Assembly (NCBI RefSeq): GCF_015693305.1
Contig: NZ_CP065139.1
Location: 1 to 64,000, forward strand
Reading direction: 5' to 3'
Source of the DNA: Sphingobium sp. Cam5-1
GTDB lineage: Bacteria > Pseudomonadota > Alphaproteobacteria > Sphingomonadales > Sphingomonadaceae
Length of the DNA: 64,000 nucleotides
The notes beneath the pieces are model-generated. The model saw nothing but the letters and a program-made list of their open reading frames with translations, had not been told where the DNA came from and did no database searches. Below are positions 9,668 through 18,676 of the stretch, in pieces (position 1 is the first letter of the stretch; the number at the start of each line of letters is the position of its first letter). The position numbers and the translations under genes were made by a program.

Positions 9668-9970
9668 ATGTTTTTTATCGTTCTGGCCGCCGATAAGCCG
9701 GGCGCTCTACCCCTTCGGCTGGAGCATCGGCAGCGCCATCTGGATTATTGGCTGGAACAGGGTGCTGCGGTGAAAGTCGCTGGTGCGATGCTGGATGGAG
9801 ACAAGCCGGACGCAAGTCCCCAAGGCAGCTCTTTCCTTTTGGAGGCCGAAGATGAGGCCGCAGTCCGCGCGCTGCTCGCGGGCGACCCGTTCACCAAGGA
9901 AGGCGTGTTCACGGGCGATTTCGTCGTTCAGCCGGTGCGGCCTGCCATAGGCGAGTGGCGGCGCGACTGA
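9668..9970 (+). CDS. YciI-like small protein
   Basis: A 100-aa protein with the ferredoxin-like YciI fold, known from dehalogenase/muconolactone-like families. Visible conserved parts: RLEHRQRHLDYW near residue 20 and the DPFTKEGVF block near 77-85. It starts 27 nt after marR with a GGAAG ribosome binding site and is probably cotranscribed. The function is unknown; a role as a small accessory enzyme or binding protein is inference. Confidence 0.8.
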   Translation: MFFIVLAADKPGALPLRLEHRQRHLDYWLEQGAAVKVAGAMLDGDKPDASPQGSSFLLEAEDEAAVRALLAGDPFTKEGVFTGDFVVQPVRPAIGEWRRD

Positions 9971-9994
9971 ACGCGAGCGCAGTTCCGGAAGCCG

Positions 9995-11023
9995 CTAATC
10001 CTCGCCAATATAGACCAGCGTCTTGGGCGCGTTGCTATCCGCAAAAAGCGCCTCCAAGGCCCCACTGACCCGATCGATACCGGGTTCGACATGGTCGTGA
10101 AACTTCAGGTCGCCGTTCAGTACCATGTCGCTCAGCTTTTCCACGGCTTCGGGAAAGCGGGCGACATGATCGAAGATGACGAAGCCGCCGCAAAGAAGCG
10201 CGCGCATCAATATCTCGCGCTCGTTGCGAAGGCCGGTCGGCGGGGGGGTCCAGCTGGGCGTGGCGGCGGTGCCGCAATGCACGATACGTCCGTGCCTGGC
10301 CATCGCGCGGATCGCCGTATCCAGGATCGGGCCGCCGGTATTGTCGAAATATATGTTGAAGCCGCCGGGGCGAGCCTCCGCAAGGGTAGCCGCCAGATCG
10401 ACGGACTTGTAATTATAGGCGACGTCATAGCCATAGTCGCGAACGCAGCTTTCCACCTTCTCATCGCTGCCAGTCAGGCCGACGACGAACGCGCCCGCGC
10501 GCTGTCCGATCTGGCCCACGACACTGCCGACCGTACCTGCCGCCGTTGATACAAGCATGGCCGCGCCCTCATAGGGAGGCGCGATGTCTTGAAGTGCGAG
10601 CCATGCCGTCACGCCGGGCATGCCAAGTACCCCGGCATAGGCGGAAAGCGGCGCGCGCGGATGGGGGATGTGCGACAACAGGTCGCCGCGTGTCGCGACC
10701 TTATAATCCTGCCAACCGAAGAAGCCGTAGACTACATCGCCTGATCGGATGCCATCATCGCGGCTTTCCACGACCACACCGACCGCCAGCGCGCGCATCG
10801 GCTGACCTAGTGGTGTAAGGGCCTCATTGGCCGCCCAACCGCGCTGTACCGGGTCCGCCGCAAGATAGAGGTTGCGTACCAGAAACTGGCCCTCGTCGGG
10901 CGATGCAATGCTGACGTCTTTGCGGGCGAAATCGGCTGCGACGGGGCTGGCCGCCGGACGGCGTGCAAGGATGACCTGCCGGTTCGTCAGGCGGGTGCTG
11001 AACGGAGGAATGAAGTCCGGCAC
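9995..11023 (-). CDS. NADP-dependent medium-chain reductase (zinc-independent MDR, CurA/PTGR-like)
   Basis: MDR-superfamily protein (342 aa) lacking the catalytic zinc ligands, so expected to reduce enone or enoyl double bonds with NAD(P)H. N-terminal segment NRQVILARRP and AADPVQRGW match the PTGR/CurA branch; the cofactor loop is AAGTVGSVVGQIGQ followed by VVGLTGS. GTG start at 11023 with GGAG 7 nt upstream. It diverges from the MaoC gene at 11182 across a region holding a CGTATGGTACG site. Confidence 0.85.
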   Translation of the reverse strand: MPDFIPPFSTRLTNRQVILARRPAASPVAADFARKDVSIASPDEGQFLVRNLYLAADPVQRGWAANEALTPLGQPMRALAVGVVVESRDDGIRSGDVVYGFFGWQDYKVATRGDLLSHIPHPRAPLSAYAGVLGMPGVTAWLALQDIAPPYEGAAMLVSTAAGTVGSVVGQIGQRAGAFVVGLTGSDEKVESCVRDYGYDVAYNYKSVDLAATLAEARPGGFNIYFDNTGGPILDTAIRAMARHGRIVHCGTAATPSWTPPPTGLRNEREILMRALLCGGFVIFDHVARFPEAVEKLSDMVLNGDLKFHDHVEPGIDRVSGALEALFADSNAPKTLVYIGED

Positions 11024-11105
11024 GCAAGCTCCATATCAGGCGGTAATAACTCGTATGCCTGCAATCTATATCCCCCCACCAAAGGTTGTCAAATCAGATA
11101 TAATG

Positions 11106-11116
11106 CGTATGGTACG
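11106..11116. promoter_or_regulatory. CGTATGGTACG operator candidate
   Basis: CGTATGGTACG in the divergent region between the MDR and MaoC genes. The wider 20-nt stretch (11102-11121) matches the site at 31262-31281 at all but three positions. Confidence 0.55.
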
Positions 11117-11181
11117 ATAACACACCATATAACGCCGCTGGGCTGTTGAGTGGTCTTGAAACGCCATTGGAGGGATGACGC

Positions 11182-12042
11182 TTGGACATTGAGAAAATCA
11201 GGAACCTGACGATTGAGCCCATCGTCCAATCCTATGACAAACGGGACACGATCCTCCATGCGCTGGGGCTGGGCTATGGCCTGGACCCGCTGGATGAGGC
11301 AGAGCTGCCGTTCGTTTATGAAAAAGAACTGCGTTCCTTGCCCTGCTTTGCGAACATCCTGTGTCATCCCGGATTCTGGGCGCAGCGGCCGGAATTCGGC
11401 ATCGACTGGGTGAAAATTCTGCACGCCGAGCAGGATTTGACGATGCACAAGCCGCTGCCCCCGACGGGCACGATAAGAGGCGAGTATCGCGTGGCCGGGA
11501 TCGAGGACAAAGGTGAAGGGCGCGGCGCGCTGCTCCATCAGGAAAAGGCGCTGTATGATACGGTCACGGGGGATCATCTGGCGACCGTGCGATCGACGCT
11601 GTTCATGCGCGGCAATGGCGGGGAGGGCGGTTTCGGCAATGCCATCCCGGCCGCCGATCCGGTGCCGGAAGGAAAGCCCGACGCGGTGGTGGAAATTGCT
11701 ACCCGGCCGGGCCAGGCCCTGATCTATCGTTTGAGCGGGGATTGGAATCCGCTGCATGCAGAGCCAGCGATTGCACGAAAGGCGGGGTTCGACCGGCCGA
11801 TCCTGCATGGCCTGTGCACCAAGGGCCTCGCAAATCGCGCGGTGCTGGCGCATTATTGCGACAATGACGTGGCGCGCTTCAAGGGCATGTTCGTCCGCTT
11901 CAGCAAGCCGGTCATGCCGGGCGAGACGATCCGCTTTGAATTTTACGAGCAGGGCGGCGGCCAGCTGCGTTTCCGCGCGGTGGCGGCGGAACGGGATGTG
12001 GTGGTGCTCGACCGCTGCTCCGCGCAGGTGAGCGAAGCATAG
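11182..12042 (+). CDS. MaoC-like 2-enoyl-CoA hydratase (double hot-dog, MFE-2 hydratase-2 type)
   Basis: Double hot-dog protein (286 aa) like the hydratase-2 part of peroxisomal multifunctional enzyme 2; hydrates trans-2-enoyl-CoA to (3R)-hydroxyacyl-CoA. The hydratase-2 motif is complete: YRLSGDWNPLH with catalytic D187 and H192, followed by RPILHGL. The start is TTG at 11182, chosen because GGAGGG lies 7 nt upstream and the nearby ATG runs into a stop after five codons. The SDR at 16209 is MFE-2-like too, so the two may act in sequence. Confidence 0.9.
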   Translation: MDIEKIRNLTIEPIVQSYDKRDTILHALGLGYGLDPLDEAELPFVYEKELRSLPCFANILCHPGFWAQRPEFGIDWVKILHAEQDLTMHKPLPPTGTIRGEYRVAGIEDKGEGRGALLHQEKALYDTVTGDHLATVRSTLFMRGNGGEGGFGNAIPAADPVPEGKPDAVVEIATRPGQALIYRLSGDWNPLHAEPAIARKAGFDRPILHGLCTKGLANRAVLAHYCDNDVARFKGMFVRFSKPVMPGETIRFEFYEQGGGQLRFRAVAAERDVVVLDRCSAQVSEA

Positions 12043-12052
12043 AGCGGCATCA

Positions 12053-12080
12053 GCGCGCACGGATATGTCTCCGTGCGCGC
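12053..12080. terminator. Hairpin terminator between convergent genes
   Basis: Perfect 11-bp stem GCGCGCACGGA / TCCGTGCGCGC with a 6-nt loop between two convergent stops. There is no strong T-run; likely shared by both directions. Confidence 0.6.
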
Positions 12081-12091
12081 CGATACTCGGC

Positions 12092-13702
12092 TTATTCCCC
12101 GCTCAGGAATTGCTTGCGGACCAGCCCGCGCTGAACCTTCCCCGACGCTGTGCGGGGCAGTGCAACGCCTAGTTCGATCCGGCGCGGAATCTTGTAGGCA
12201 GCCAGCGACTGCCGTGCGAAGGCGATGAGCTCTTCCGTATCGAGTTCATGACCGGGACGAACTTCGACCGCTACGGTCACTCCTTCGCCCCATTTGGGAT
12301 GAGGCAATCCGAACACGGCGCAGTCCATCACGGCCGGATGATCGCGCAACACGGCCTCGACCTCGGCCGGATAGACATTCTCCCCGCCCGAAACGATCAT
12401 GTCCTTGATCCGGTCGGTCAGGAACAGATAGCCATCCTTGTCCAGCCTTCCCCCGTCGCCCGATCGATACCAGCCGTCGATCAACGCTTCCGACGTTGCC
12501 TTCGGATTGTTCCAATATTCGATCAGCAGGCTGGGCGACTTGACCCATATTTCGCCTGGCTGGTCCACGGGCAGAAGTTGGCCTTGCGGATCGCGAATGG
12601 CAACGCTGAAGCCGGGGAGGGGCCGTCCCACCGACCGGAGCAGATGCGCGCGATTAACGTCATGCTCTTGCGGTCCAAGGATCGACATTGTGCCGGTGAT
12701 TTCGGTCATGCCGTAATATTGCAGGAAGTGGCAGGAGAAGCGATCGACCGATCGTTCCAACAGGCCGGGGTCCATCGACGCGGCGCCATAGTGGATACCG
12801 CGCAGCGTCGGTACGCGAACATTCCGCGCGTCCATCTCCGCTATCAGCCCGCGCACCAGCGTCGGCACGATGAAAGTGCGGGTAACGCCAAATTCCAGGC
12901 AAGCGTCCAATATGGTCGCGGGCGCGGTGTCCGCGATGATGTGGACGGTCGCACCGCGCACCAAGGCTGTGCATACCCATGACATCCCACCGATGTGAAA
13001 GGTGGGTAGGGGGGAAAGCAGCACCTCGTCATCGCCCCAGTCGGCGAAATAGCCAGACACATTCTCCACATGGCGATGGATGCCGAACGCATATTGGGAC
13101 GTGACGACGCCCTTGGGACGCCCGGTGGTGCCACTGGTGTAGAGTTGCAGGCAGGGTGCGTGCGGGTCCAGCGGCGAGCGAGGCGCTGGCTGTGCCGCCA
13201 CAATCCGGCTGCGTAGACCTTGCGGCCCCTCTTCATCCACGACCAGCGTCGGAAGGCCGCGCTTGTCCGCTTCCCTGAGCAGCGGAAGGAACTCGCTGTC
13301 GGTAATGACCAGGCTGACCTCGCTATCCTCCAGCACATAGGCCGTTTCCGGAGCCGTATTGCGCCAGTTGATCGGCACGAGGACGGCACCAGCGCGAATG
13401 GCCCCGATCAAGATGAGGAAGAACAGATCGTTATTCTTGCCGAGATAGGCGAGGCGGCCACCCTGCCTGACGCCATACTCGCCAAGCAACGTGACGACTG
13501 CATCGCAACCACGGTCCAGCTGGGCATAAGTCCAACTATGATCGCCGAATATGATGGCTGGCTTGTCGGGCGAAACGGCGGCAGCGACATTGGGATAATC
13601 GGACGGCAGGATAAGGCCGCTATCGTCCAGCGCAGGCCCTTCCGCCAAGGCCAGACCCTGCGCTAGCAGCCCGCCGATCGCTTCACCGTCAGAATGCGAC
13701 AT
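12092..13702 (-). CDS. Acyl-CoA synthetase (AMP-forming)
   Basis: Second ANL-family ligase (536 aa from ATG 13702). Signatures: LYTSGTTGRPKGV, YYGMTEITGT, YRSGDGG, RIKDMIVSGGENVYP and the C-terminal ASGKVQR lysine motif. It differs clearly from the synthetase at 1-1671 (SGDGG against SGDLA), so it probably has another substrate. ATG 13702 has GGTGGAG just upstream; a GTG at 13711 is an alternative. It overlaps the end of the BKACE gene by 14 nt and closes the minus-strand operon. Confidence 0.9.
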   Translation of the reverse strand: MSHSDGEAIGGLLAQGLALAEGPALDDSGLILPSDYPNVAAAVSPDKPAIIFGDHSWTYAQLDRGCDAVVTLLGEYGVRQGGRLAYLGKNNDLFFLILIGAIRAGAVLVPINWRNTAPETAYVLEDSEVSLVITDSEFLPLLREADKRGLPTLVVDEEGPQGLRSRIVAAQPAPRSPLDPHAPCLQLYTSGTTGRPKGVVTSQYAFGIHRHVENVSGYFADWGDDEVLLSPLPTFHIGGMSWVCTALVRGATVHIIADTAPATILDACLEFGVTRTFIVPTLVRGLIAEMDARNVRVPTLRGIHYGAASMDPGLLERSVDRFSCHFLQYYGMTEITGTMSILGPQEHDVNRAHLLRSVGRPLPGFSVAIRDPQGQLLPVDQPGEIWVKSPSLLIEYWNNPKATSEALIDGWYRSGDGGRLDKDGYLFLTDRIKDMIVSGGENVYPAEVEAVLRDHPAVMDCAVFGLPHPKWGEGVTVAVEVRPGHELDTEELIAFARQSLAAYKIPRRIELGVALPRTASGKVQRGLVRKQFLSGE

Positions 13703-14621
13703 CGTCTCCACCCTTTGTCTGCATCAGGGCGCGGGCTTCGTCCGGCGTGGCAACTGTCAGGCTAAGTTCTTCCAGCACGCGGCGGATTTTGGCCACCTGT
13801 TCGGCGTTGGACGTCGCGAGCTTGCCCCGGCCAGCATAGAGGCTGTCTTCCAGTCCGACGCGCACCGATCCGCCCAGCAGCGCGGACAAGGTGACGAGCC
13901 GCATCTGGTGCTTTCCTGCGGCGAGCGCGGAAAAGATGAAGTCTTCGCCAAACAGTCTGTCCGCCGTCGTCTTCATGTGCATGACATTTTCAGGATCAGG
14001 CCCGATGCCGCCCAATATGCCGAACACGCCTTGAATGAAGAAGGGCGGCTCCACCATCTTGCGGTCAACAAAATGGGCAAGATTGTAAAGGTGCGCGACG
14101 TCATAGCATTCGAACTCGAACCGGGTGCCCTGGTCCGATAATTGCGTCATCGCCTGCTCGATCTGGGCGAAGGTGTTCGACAGGATGAAGTCTTTTGTCA
14201 TCTCCAGATAGGGCAGTTCCCAATCATACTGCCAATCCGAAATCTTGGCCCCGGCCCCGGAAATGTTGAAGTTCACCGATCCCATGTTCATCGAACAGAC
14301 TTCGGGCCTGAACATCTTCGCGGGCGCCAGCCGATCAGCCAGACTCATGCCCAAACCACCGCCCGTGGTGATGTTGACGATGGCGTCGGTGGACTGCTTG
14401 ATCCGCGGAAGGAACTGCCGGAAGAGCTCCGGATCTTGTGACGGCTGCCCGGTTTCGGGATTACGGGCATGCAGATGAACCATCGCGGCCCCTGCCTCTG
14501 CCGCCGCGATCGCCTCGGCGGCGATCTGGTCGGCAGTGATCGGCAGATGGGGGGTCATGCTCGGCGTATGGATCGACCCGGTGACGGCGCAGGTGATGAT
14601 GACCTTGTCAGTGCGTTTCAT
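13689..14621 (-). CDS. BKACE family beta-keto acid cleavage enzyme (DUF849)
   Basis: TIM-barrel Zn enzyme (310 aa) that cleaves a beta-keto acid with acetyl-CoA to give a new CoA ester and acetoacetate; 3-keto-5-aminohexanoate cleavage enzyme is the founding member. Zn ligands H49 and H51 in VHLHARNPETG, then NITTGGG and SMNMGSVNF. Substrates vary with pocket residues, so the acid is unknown. It sits between the free lipoyl domain and an acyl-CoA synthetase, which fits making and using a keto acid in the same route (inference). Confidence 0.88.
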   Translation of the reverse strand: MKRTDKVIITCAVTGSIHTPSMTPHLPITADQIAAEAIAAAEAGAAMVHLHARNPETGQPSQDPELFRQFLPRIKQSTDAIVNITTGGGLGMSLADRLAPAKMFRPEVCSMNMGSVNFNISGAGAKISDWQYDWELPYLEMTKDFILSNTFAQIEQAMTQLSDQGTRFEFECYDVAHLYNLAHFVDRKMVEPPFFIQGVFGILGGIGPDPENVMHMKTTADRLFGEDFIFSALAAGKHQMRLVTLSALLGGSVRVGLEDSLYAGRGKLATSNAEQVAKIRRVLEELSLTVATPDEARALMQTKGGDDVAF

Positions 14622-14677
14622 ATGACTTTCGGCTTTGCGCCGCCTCTCCAGAGATGACAGTTTTTATCAATAATTCG

Positions 14678-14908
14678 TCAGATAATCTCGCCCAGCACAG
14701 TGCCCACGGGATAGGTTTCCCCGATTTCCTTGAAAATCTTCAGCGTGCCCGATGCCGGTGCTTCCACTTCCTGGGTGGACTTGTCGCTTTCCAGGGCAAA
14801 TAGCGGCTCTCCGGCCGTCACTGCCCCGCCATCGGCCACGAGCCATTCGGACAGCAGCCCTTCATTCATGGAAAAGCCGAGCTTGGGCAGCAGGATTTCA
14901 GTCGACAT
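14678..14908 (-). CDS. Stand-alone lipoyl (biotinyl/lipoyl-attachment) domain protein
   Basis: Only 76 aa, almost exactly one lipoyl domain: ILLPKLGFSMNEG at the start, lipoylation site K43 in ESDKST, then VEAPASGTL and VGTVLGEI. The ATG at 14908 has GGAG 9 nt upstream; the frame extends further up without a good start. It looks like the swinging arm missing from the truncated E2 at 27963-28658, with E1 subunits at 32624-34652. A biotin carrier role is possible, but no carboxylase is nearby and the SDK context suits lipoylation. Confidence 0.85.
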   Translation of the reverse strand: MSTEILLPKLGFSMNEGLLSEWLVADGGAVTAGEPLFALESDKSTQEVEAPASGTLKIFKEIGETYPVGTVLGEII

Positions 14909-15010
14909 GATATTTTCTCCTTGGGCGGCGCTACCGTGACGCCGAAGATGATCGATTAAGCATCGTGGCGAATGAACGACGTACGCGTCCATCGCCGTGA
15001 TATTTGTTTC

Positions 15011-16135
15011 TCAGACGGAACACTCCGACGCGCTGAAAGCAGGATAGTCCGTGTAGCCTCTTTCCTCTCCCACATAGGCATAGTCGAAATTCGCCTCCGC
15101 AAGCGGAAGGCCGCGCCTTATCCGGGCGACGAGGTCAGGATTGGCGATGTAGGGACGGCCAAAGGAAATGGCGTCCGCCTTGCCCTTGGCAATGGCCTCG
15201 CCCGCAGCGGGGCCGTCGAAGCTGCCATTCTGGATGATCGTCCCTGAAAAGACGGCGCGTAATCGCTCCATGACCGGGTAATCGGGCTTCTCCATGAAGC
15301 CGGACGCGATGGGCTCGATCAGGTGAATATAGGCAAGCCCGCTCTGCTGCGCGAGGCGGCCGATCGCTTCGGTCAGGGCTCCCGGATCGGCATCACCCAT
15401 GCCCTTGCGCTCGCTTGTCGGGCTGACGCGCAGGCCCACGCGGGCGGGATCGACCTCTGCGGTCACCGCCTCGATCACCTCACGCAACAGCCTGACGCGA
15501 TTTTCAACACTGCCGCCATAGCCATCCTGCCGATGATTGCTCTTCGATTGCAGAAATTGGTCGATGATATAGCCGTTGGCCCCGTGGATTTCGACGCCAT
15601 CGAAGCCTGCGATCTTTGCGTTTCTCGCTCCCCGGCCATAGGCGGCGACAAGCTGGCCGATATCCGCCTGCGTCATTTCGCGCGGTACGACATAAGGTTT
15701 CATCGGCAGGAAACCGCCCTGATAGTCTTCAGGAGGCGGCGCCATCGTTTCGCCTTCCCCGGCAATGGGCGACGGAGCAATCGGCTGCTGCCCCCCGATA
15801 TAATCCGGCAGCACCAACCGGCCCATGTGCCAAAGCTGGCAGTAGATGCGCCCACCCGCCGCATGGACGCGCCGCGTGACAGCTTTCCAAGCCTCCGTCA
15901 TCTCATCCGACCAAATACCCGGAGCGCGATACCAGCCCATGCCCAGCGGATCGACCGCAGTCGCTTCGGAAATGATCAGGCCCGCGTCCGCGCGCTGGGC
16001 GTAATATTCGCCTTGAAGCGGCGTGGGCACGTGCCGGTCGTCCGCACGGGCACGAGTCAGGGGCGCCATGACCACCCGGTTCGGGATTTCCAGCGACCCT
16101 ATCGTCAGCGGTTCAAACAAAGCGTCCAGAGACAT
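15011..16135 (-). CDS. Old yellow enzyme family NADH:flavin oxidoreductase
   Basis: FMN TIM-barrel ene-reductase (374 aa) of the NemA/OYE type. Substrate-binding H184 and N187 with Y189 in EIHGANGYIIDQFL; FMN-binding segments MAPLTRAR and SFGRPYIANPD. Reduces activated C=C bonds of enones or unsaturated esters. ATG has AGGA upstream. It sits between an SDR and the lipoyl protein in a minus-strand operon. Confidence 0.92.
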   Translation of the reverse strand: MSLDALFEPLTIGSLEIPNRVVMAPLTRARADDRHVPTPLQGEYYAQRADAGLIISEATAVDPLGMGWYRAPGIWSDEMTEAWKAVTRRVHAAGGRIYCQLWHMGRLVLPDYIGGQQPIAPSPIAGEGETMAPPPEDYQGGFLPMKPYVVPREMTQADIGQLVAAYGRGARNAKIAGFDGVEIHGANGYIIDQFLQSKSNHRQDGYGGSVENRVRLLREVIEAVTAEVDPARVGLRVSPTSERKGMGDADPGALTEAIGRLAQQSGLAYIHLIEPIASGFMEKPDYPVMERLRAVFSGTIIQNGSFDGPAAGEAIAKGKADAISFGRPYIANPDLVARIRRGLPLAEANFDYAYVGEERGYTDYPAFSASECSV

Positions 16136-16208
16136 TGTTATATTCCTGCGAGCTTACCCATACAAAGAGGCGGCGGACGTTCGACGGCCCGCCGCCGTCA
16201 CGCTGCTA

Positions 16209-17108
16209 TCAGGGGTCGAGCCATTCGCCCGGGTTGATCCCGGCGTTCGACCGCGCGAATTTCAAAATCTTGGAGACGCGCTCGCCGAGTACGGTCGGGT
16301 CCTTCGACGCTTCGCAGCTCGGACCATGCTGCCAGCTTTCGGCGACGGTGATGCCGTATCCCCAGACTTCGAAGACTCGGCCACTCACCTGGCTTGCCTC
16401 GGCGCTGGCGAGCCAGGCGACGAATCCCGCAATCCATTCAGGGTCGCGGCGCTCCAGCTGCTCGGGCGTCCATTCGCGCAATCCCGCCGTCATGCGTGTT
16501 TCAGCACGCGGCGCGATGGCGTTTACGGTGACGCCGATCCGCTGCAATTCGCGTGCGGCGACCTGACTGAAGCTCGCAATGCCACCCTTGGCTGCGGCAT
16601 AGTTTGCCTGGCCGATGTTGGCGAACAGGGCCGAATGCGACGTCGTGTTGATGACACGGGCATCCGGTTGACGCCCCGCCTTGCTTTCCGTGCGCCAGTA
16701 ATTGGCGGCATGATGCGTGGGTGCGAAGGTGCCCTTCAGGTGCACCTTGACCACGATGTCCCATTCCTCCTCGGTCATGTTGACCAGCATGCGGTCGCGC
16801 AGGATGCCCGCATTGTTGATGAGGATGTCGAGGCGGCCGAAAGTTTCAACGGCTTGGTTGACCATCTCCCGGGCATTGTCCCAGTTGGAAACGTCGCCAC
16901 CGTTAACGACGGCCTCGCCGCCCATGGCCTTGATTTCGCTCACCACGTCCTGCGCCGGGGTCGTGTCGGCCCCGCCGCCCGCTGCGTCGCCGCCCAGATC
17001 GTTGACCACGACCTTCGCCCCATGCTGTGCGAGCTTGAGCGCATAGGTGCGGCCGACGCCACGCCCGCCGCCCGTAACGATCGCCACTCTGCCTTTTAGA
17101 AAACTCAT
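16209..17108 (-). CDS. SDR, (3R)-hydroxyacyl-CoA dehydrogenase-like (MFE-2 type)
   Basis: Short-chain dehydrogenase (299 aa) with the extended C-terminus and inserts seen in the dehydrogenase part of peroxisomal MFE-2. NAD-binding TGGGRGVG at 12-19, NNAG, and catalytic Y170/K174 in NYAAAKGGI after INTTSHS. Expected to oxidise a 3-hydroxyacyl-CoA, perhaps the product of the double hot-dog hydratase at 11182. First gene of the minus-strand operon running to 12092. A CGTATGCGTAC site lies about 100 nt upstream. Confidence 0.88.
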   Translation of the reverse strand: MSFLKGRVAIVTGGGRGVGRTYALKLAQHGAKVVVNDLGGDAAGGGADTTPAQDVVSEIKAMGGEAVVNGGDVSNWDNAREMVNQAVETFGRLDILINNAGILRDRMLVNMTEEEWDIVVKVHLKGTFAPTHHAANYWRTESKAGRQPDARVINTTSHSALFANIGQANYAAAKGGIASFSQVAARELQRIGVTVNAIAPRAETRMTAGLREWTPEQLERRDPEWIAGFVAWLASAEASQVSGRVFEVWGYGITVAESWQHGPSCEASKDPTVLGERVSKILKFARSNAGINPGEWLDP

Positions 17109-17208
17109 GCCCTCTTCCTTGCTTACCTAGGAAAATATGTTGGTGCGCAGTGGCTGAACGAGCCGTCGCATAGGCCCCGCCCGTCCTTGCCTCTTTACGC
17201 ATCTAATC

Positions 17209-17219
17209 CGTATGCGTAC
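17209..17219. promoter_or_regulatory. CGTATGCGTAC operator candidate
   Basis: CGTATGCGTAC in the divergent region between two SDR operons; variant of the GTATG-type core. Confidence 0.45.
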
Positions 17220-17283
17220 TATATGCTTTAGATCGTTTATGCAACATCTGTCAGCACCGAGGGCGGTGTCACGGGAATAAAAA

Positions 17284-17294
17284 TGACATATGTC
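17284..17294. promoter_or_regulatory. TGACATATGTC operator candidate (TGACA/TGTCA family)
   Basis: Contains the perfect palindrome GACATATGTC, 62 nt upstream of the SDR at 17356. It belongs to the TGACA-n-TGTCA family found at several other promoters here. Confidence 0.5.
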
Positions 17295-17355
17295 GCGTAT
17301 TAGTGTCTGCTGCAATGTTCAGCAGACAGGGGAAGGCCCGGTGGGAGAGGCGGCA

Positions 17356-18138
17356 ATGGCAAGGTTGGAACGGAAGGTCATCATCATCACCGGCGCCGGT
17401 TCGGGCCTTGGCCGGGCGGCAGCAATCCGCTGTGCGCAGGATGGCGCGCAGCTGACGTTGGTCGATGTGAACGCGGAGGGTCTGGAAGAAGCCAATGGTG
17501 CCGTCCGGGAGCTTTGCCCGGAGGCGGAAATTCTGTTGGCGCAAGCTGATGTGTCTCAGGAAGATCAGGTCCGCGCCTATGTGGAGAAGGCCGTCGCCCG
17601 CTTCGGCAAGATCGACGGTTTCTTCAACAATGCAGGCATCGAAGACCGGCAGGTCGCCACCGAGGATGTCGATGCCGAATTTTTTGATCGCATCATGGCG
17701 GTCAATGCCAAAGGTGTCCTGCTGGGCTTGAAGCATGTGCTGAAAGTGATGGCGGGGCAGGGCCATGGCCGGATTGTCAACACGGCGTCCGCGCTGGGTA
17801 TTCGCGGTTCGGGGCGGCAGGCCGGTTACACCGCCAGCAAGCATGCGATCGTGGGCCTGACCCGCAACGCAGCGCTGGAATATGGCGCGATGGGCATCGG
17901 CATCAACGCGGTCGCTCCGGGCGCCATCCTGACGCCATTGGTCGAAGCATCGCTGCGCCAGATAAATCCGGATGACTGGCAGGAAGCCGCCGCGCAGTTC
18001 GTCGCGCATAATCCGATGCGTCGCATGGGTATCCCCGAAGAGGTCGCGTCGGTCGTTGCCTTCCTTCTGTCTGCCGACTCATCCTTCGTGAACGGCGCCG
18101 TCATCCCGATCGATGGCGGTCAGTCGGCGCAATATTGA
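17356..18138 (+). CDS. Short-chain dehydrogenase/reductase
   Basis: Classical SDR (260 aa): TGAGSGLG at 12-19, NNAG, catalytic Y158 and K162 in GYTASKHAI, and the C-terminal PIDGG typical of hydroxysteroid/3-oxoacyl-type enzymes. ATG 17356 follows GGGAGAGG at good spacing; the open frame starts 22 codons earlier without one. First of five genes on this strand. The substrate is unknown, probably a cyclic alcohol/ketone or hydroxyacyl-CoA. Confidence 0.88.
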   Translation: MARLERKVIIITGAGSGLGRAAAIRCAQDGAQLTLVDVNAEGLEEANGAVRELCPEAEILLAQADVSQEDQVRAYVEKAVARFGKIDGFFNNAGIEDRQVATEDVDAEFFDRIMAVNAKGVLLGLKHVLKVMAGQGHGRIVNTASALGIRGSGRQAGYTASKHAIVGLTRNAALEYGAMGIGINAVAPGAILTPLVEASLRQINPDDWQEAAAQFVAHNPMRRMGIPEEVASVVAFLLSADSSFVNGAVIPIDGGQSAQY

Positions 18139-18172
18139 ACCGGCCGCCGCAGTCCAGAATAAGGAAAGTGCA

Positions 18173-18676
18173 ATGTCCCGCGAGGAATCAGCTGTTGAGG
18201 CAATTCGTAACCTGAAAGGCCGCTATTTCAGGGTCATCGATACGAAATGTTTTGATGAACTGCACGACATGCTGACTGAGGACGCCTATTTCGACCTGGA
18301 TGACATCGTCGATCGTGGTCCGGATGGAAGCATCCTCGCGCCAGCGCAGTTGGCGGAGCTATTCCCGGGAAATCAGCCAGCTGTCGTTCGGGGGCGCGCC
18401 GATATGGTGGCGTTCATCACGGCGGCGCTGAGCCCCGTCATTAGCATTCACCACGGCTTCACGCCGGAAATCGAAGTGGAAGGCGACAGCGCCAAGGCGA
18501 TCTGGCCCATGGAAGACATCTTCTTTGAGCGCGCGCCGCCTCATGGCCGTATCAGGCAAGCCTATGGCCATTATGTGGATGTCTATCGCAGGGAGGGCGG
18601 CGTGTGGCGTATCGCCGGGCAGTCCCTGTCCTTCCTGCATCAGCGCTGGTTTGGAAAAGAAGGGCAGGCCAAATGA
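18173..18676 (+). CDS. SnoaL/NTF2-like protein
   Basis: A 167-aa cone-fold protein of the SnoaL-like/NTF2 superfamily: early helix with IRNLKGRYFRVID, then HDMLTEDAYFDL, and the late VDVYRREGGVWRIAGQSLSF strand. Family members act as isomerases, dehydratases or cyclases (for example ketosteroid isomerase) or as non-catalytic binders. Start ATG 18173 has AAGGA upstream; the stop overlaps the next SDR start (ATGA). Pairing with two SDRs suggests isomerisation of an intermediate, which is inference. Confidence 0.8.
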   Translation: MSREESAVEAIRNLKGRYFRVIDTKCFDELHDMLTEDAYFDLDDIVDRGPDGSILAPAQLAELFPGNQPAVVRGRADMVAFITAALSPVISIHHGFTPEIEVEGDSAKAIWPMEDIFFERAPPHGRIRQAYGHYVDVYRREGGVWRIAGQSLSFLHQRWFGKEGQAK

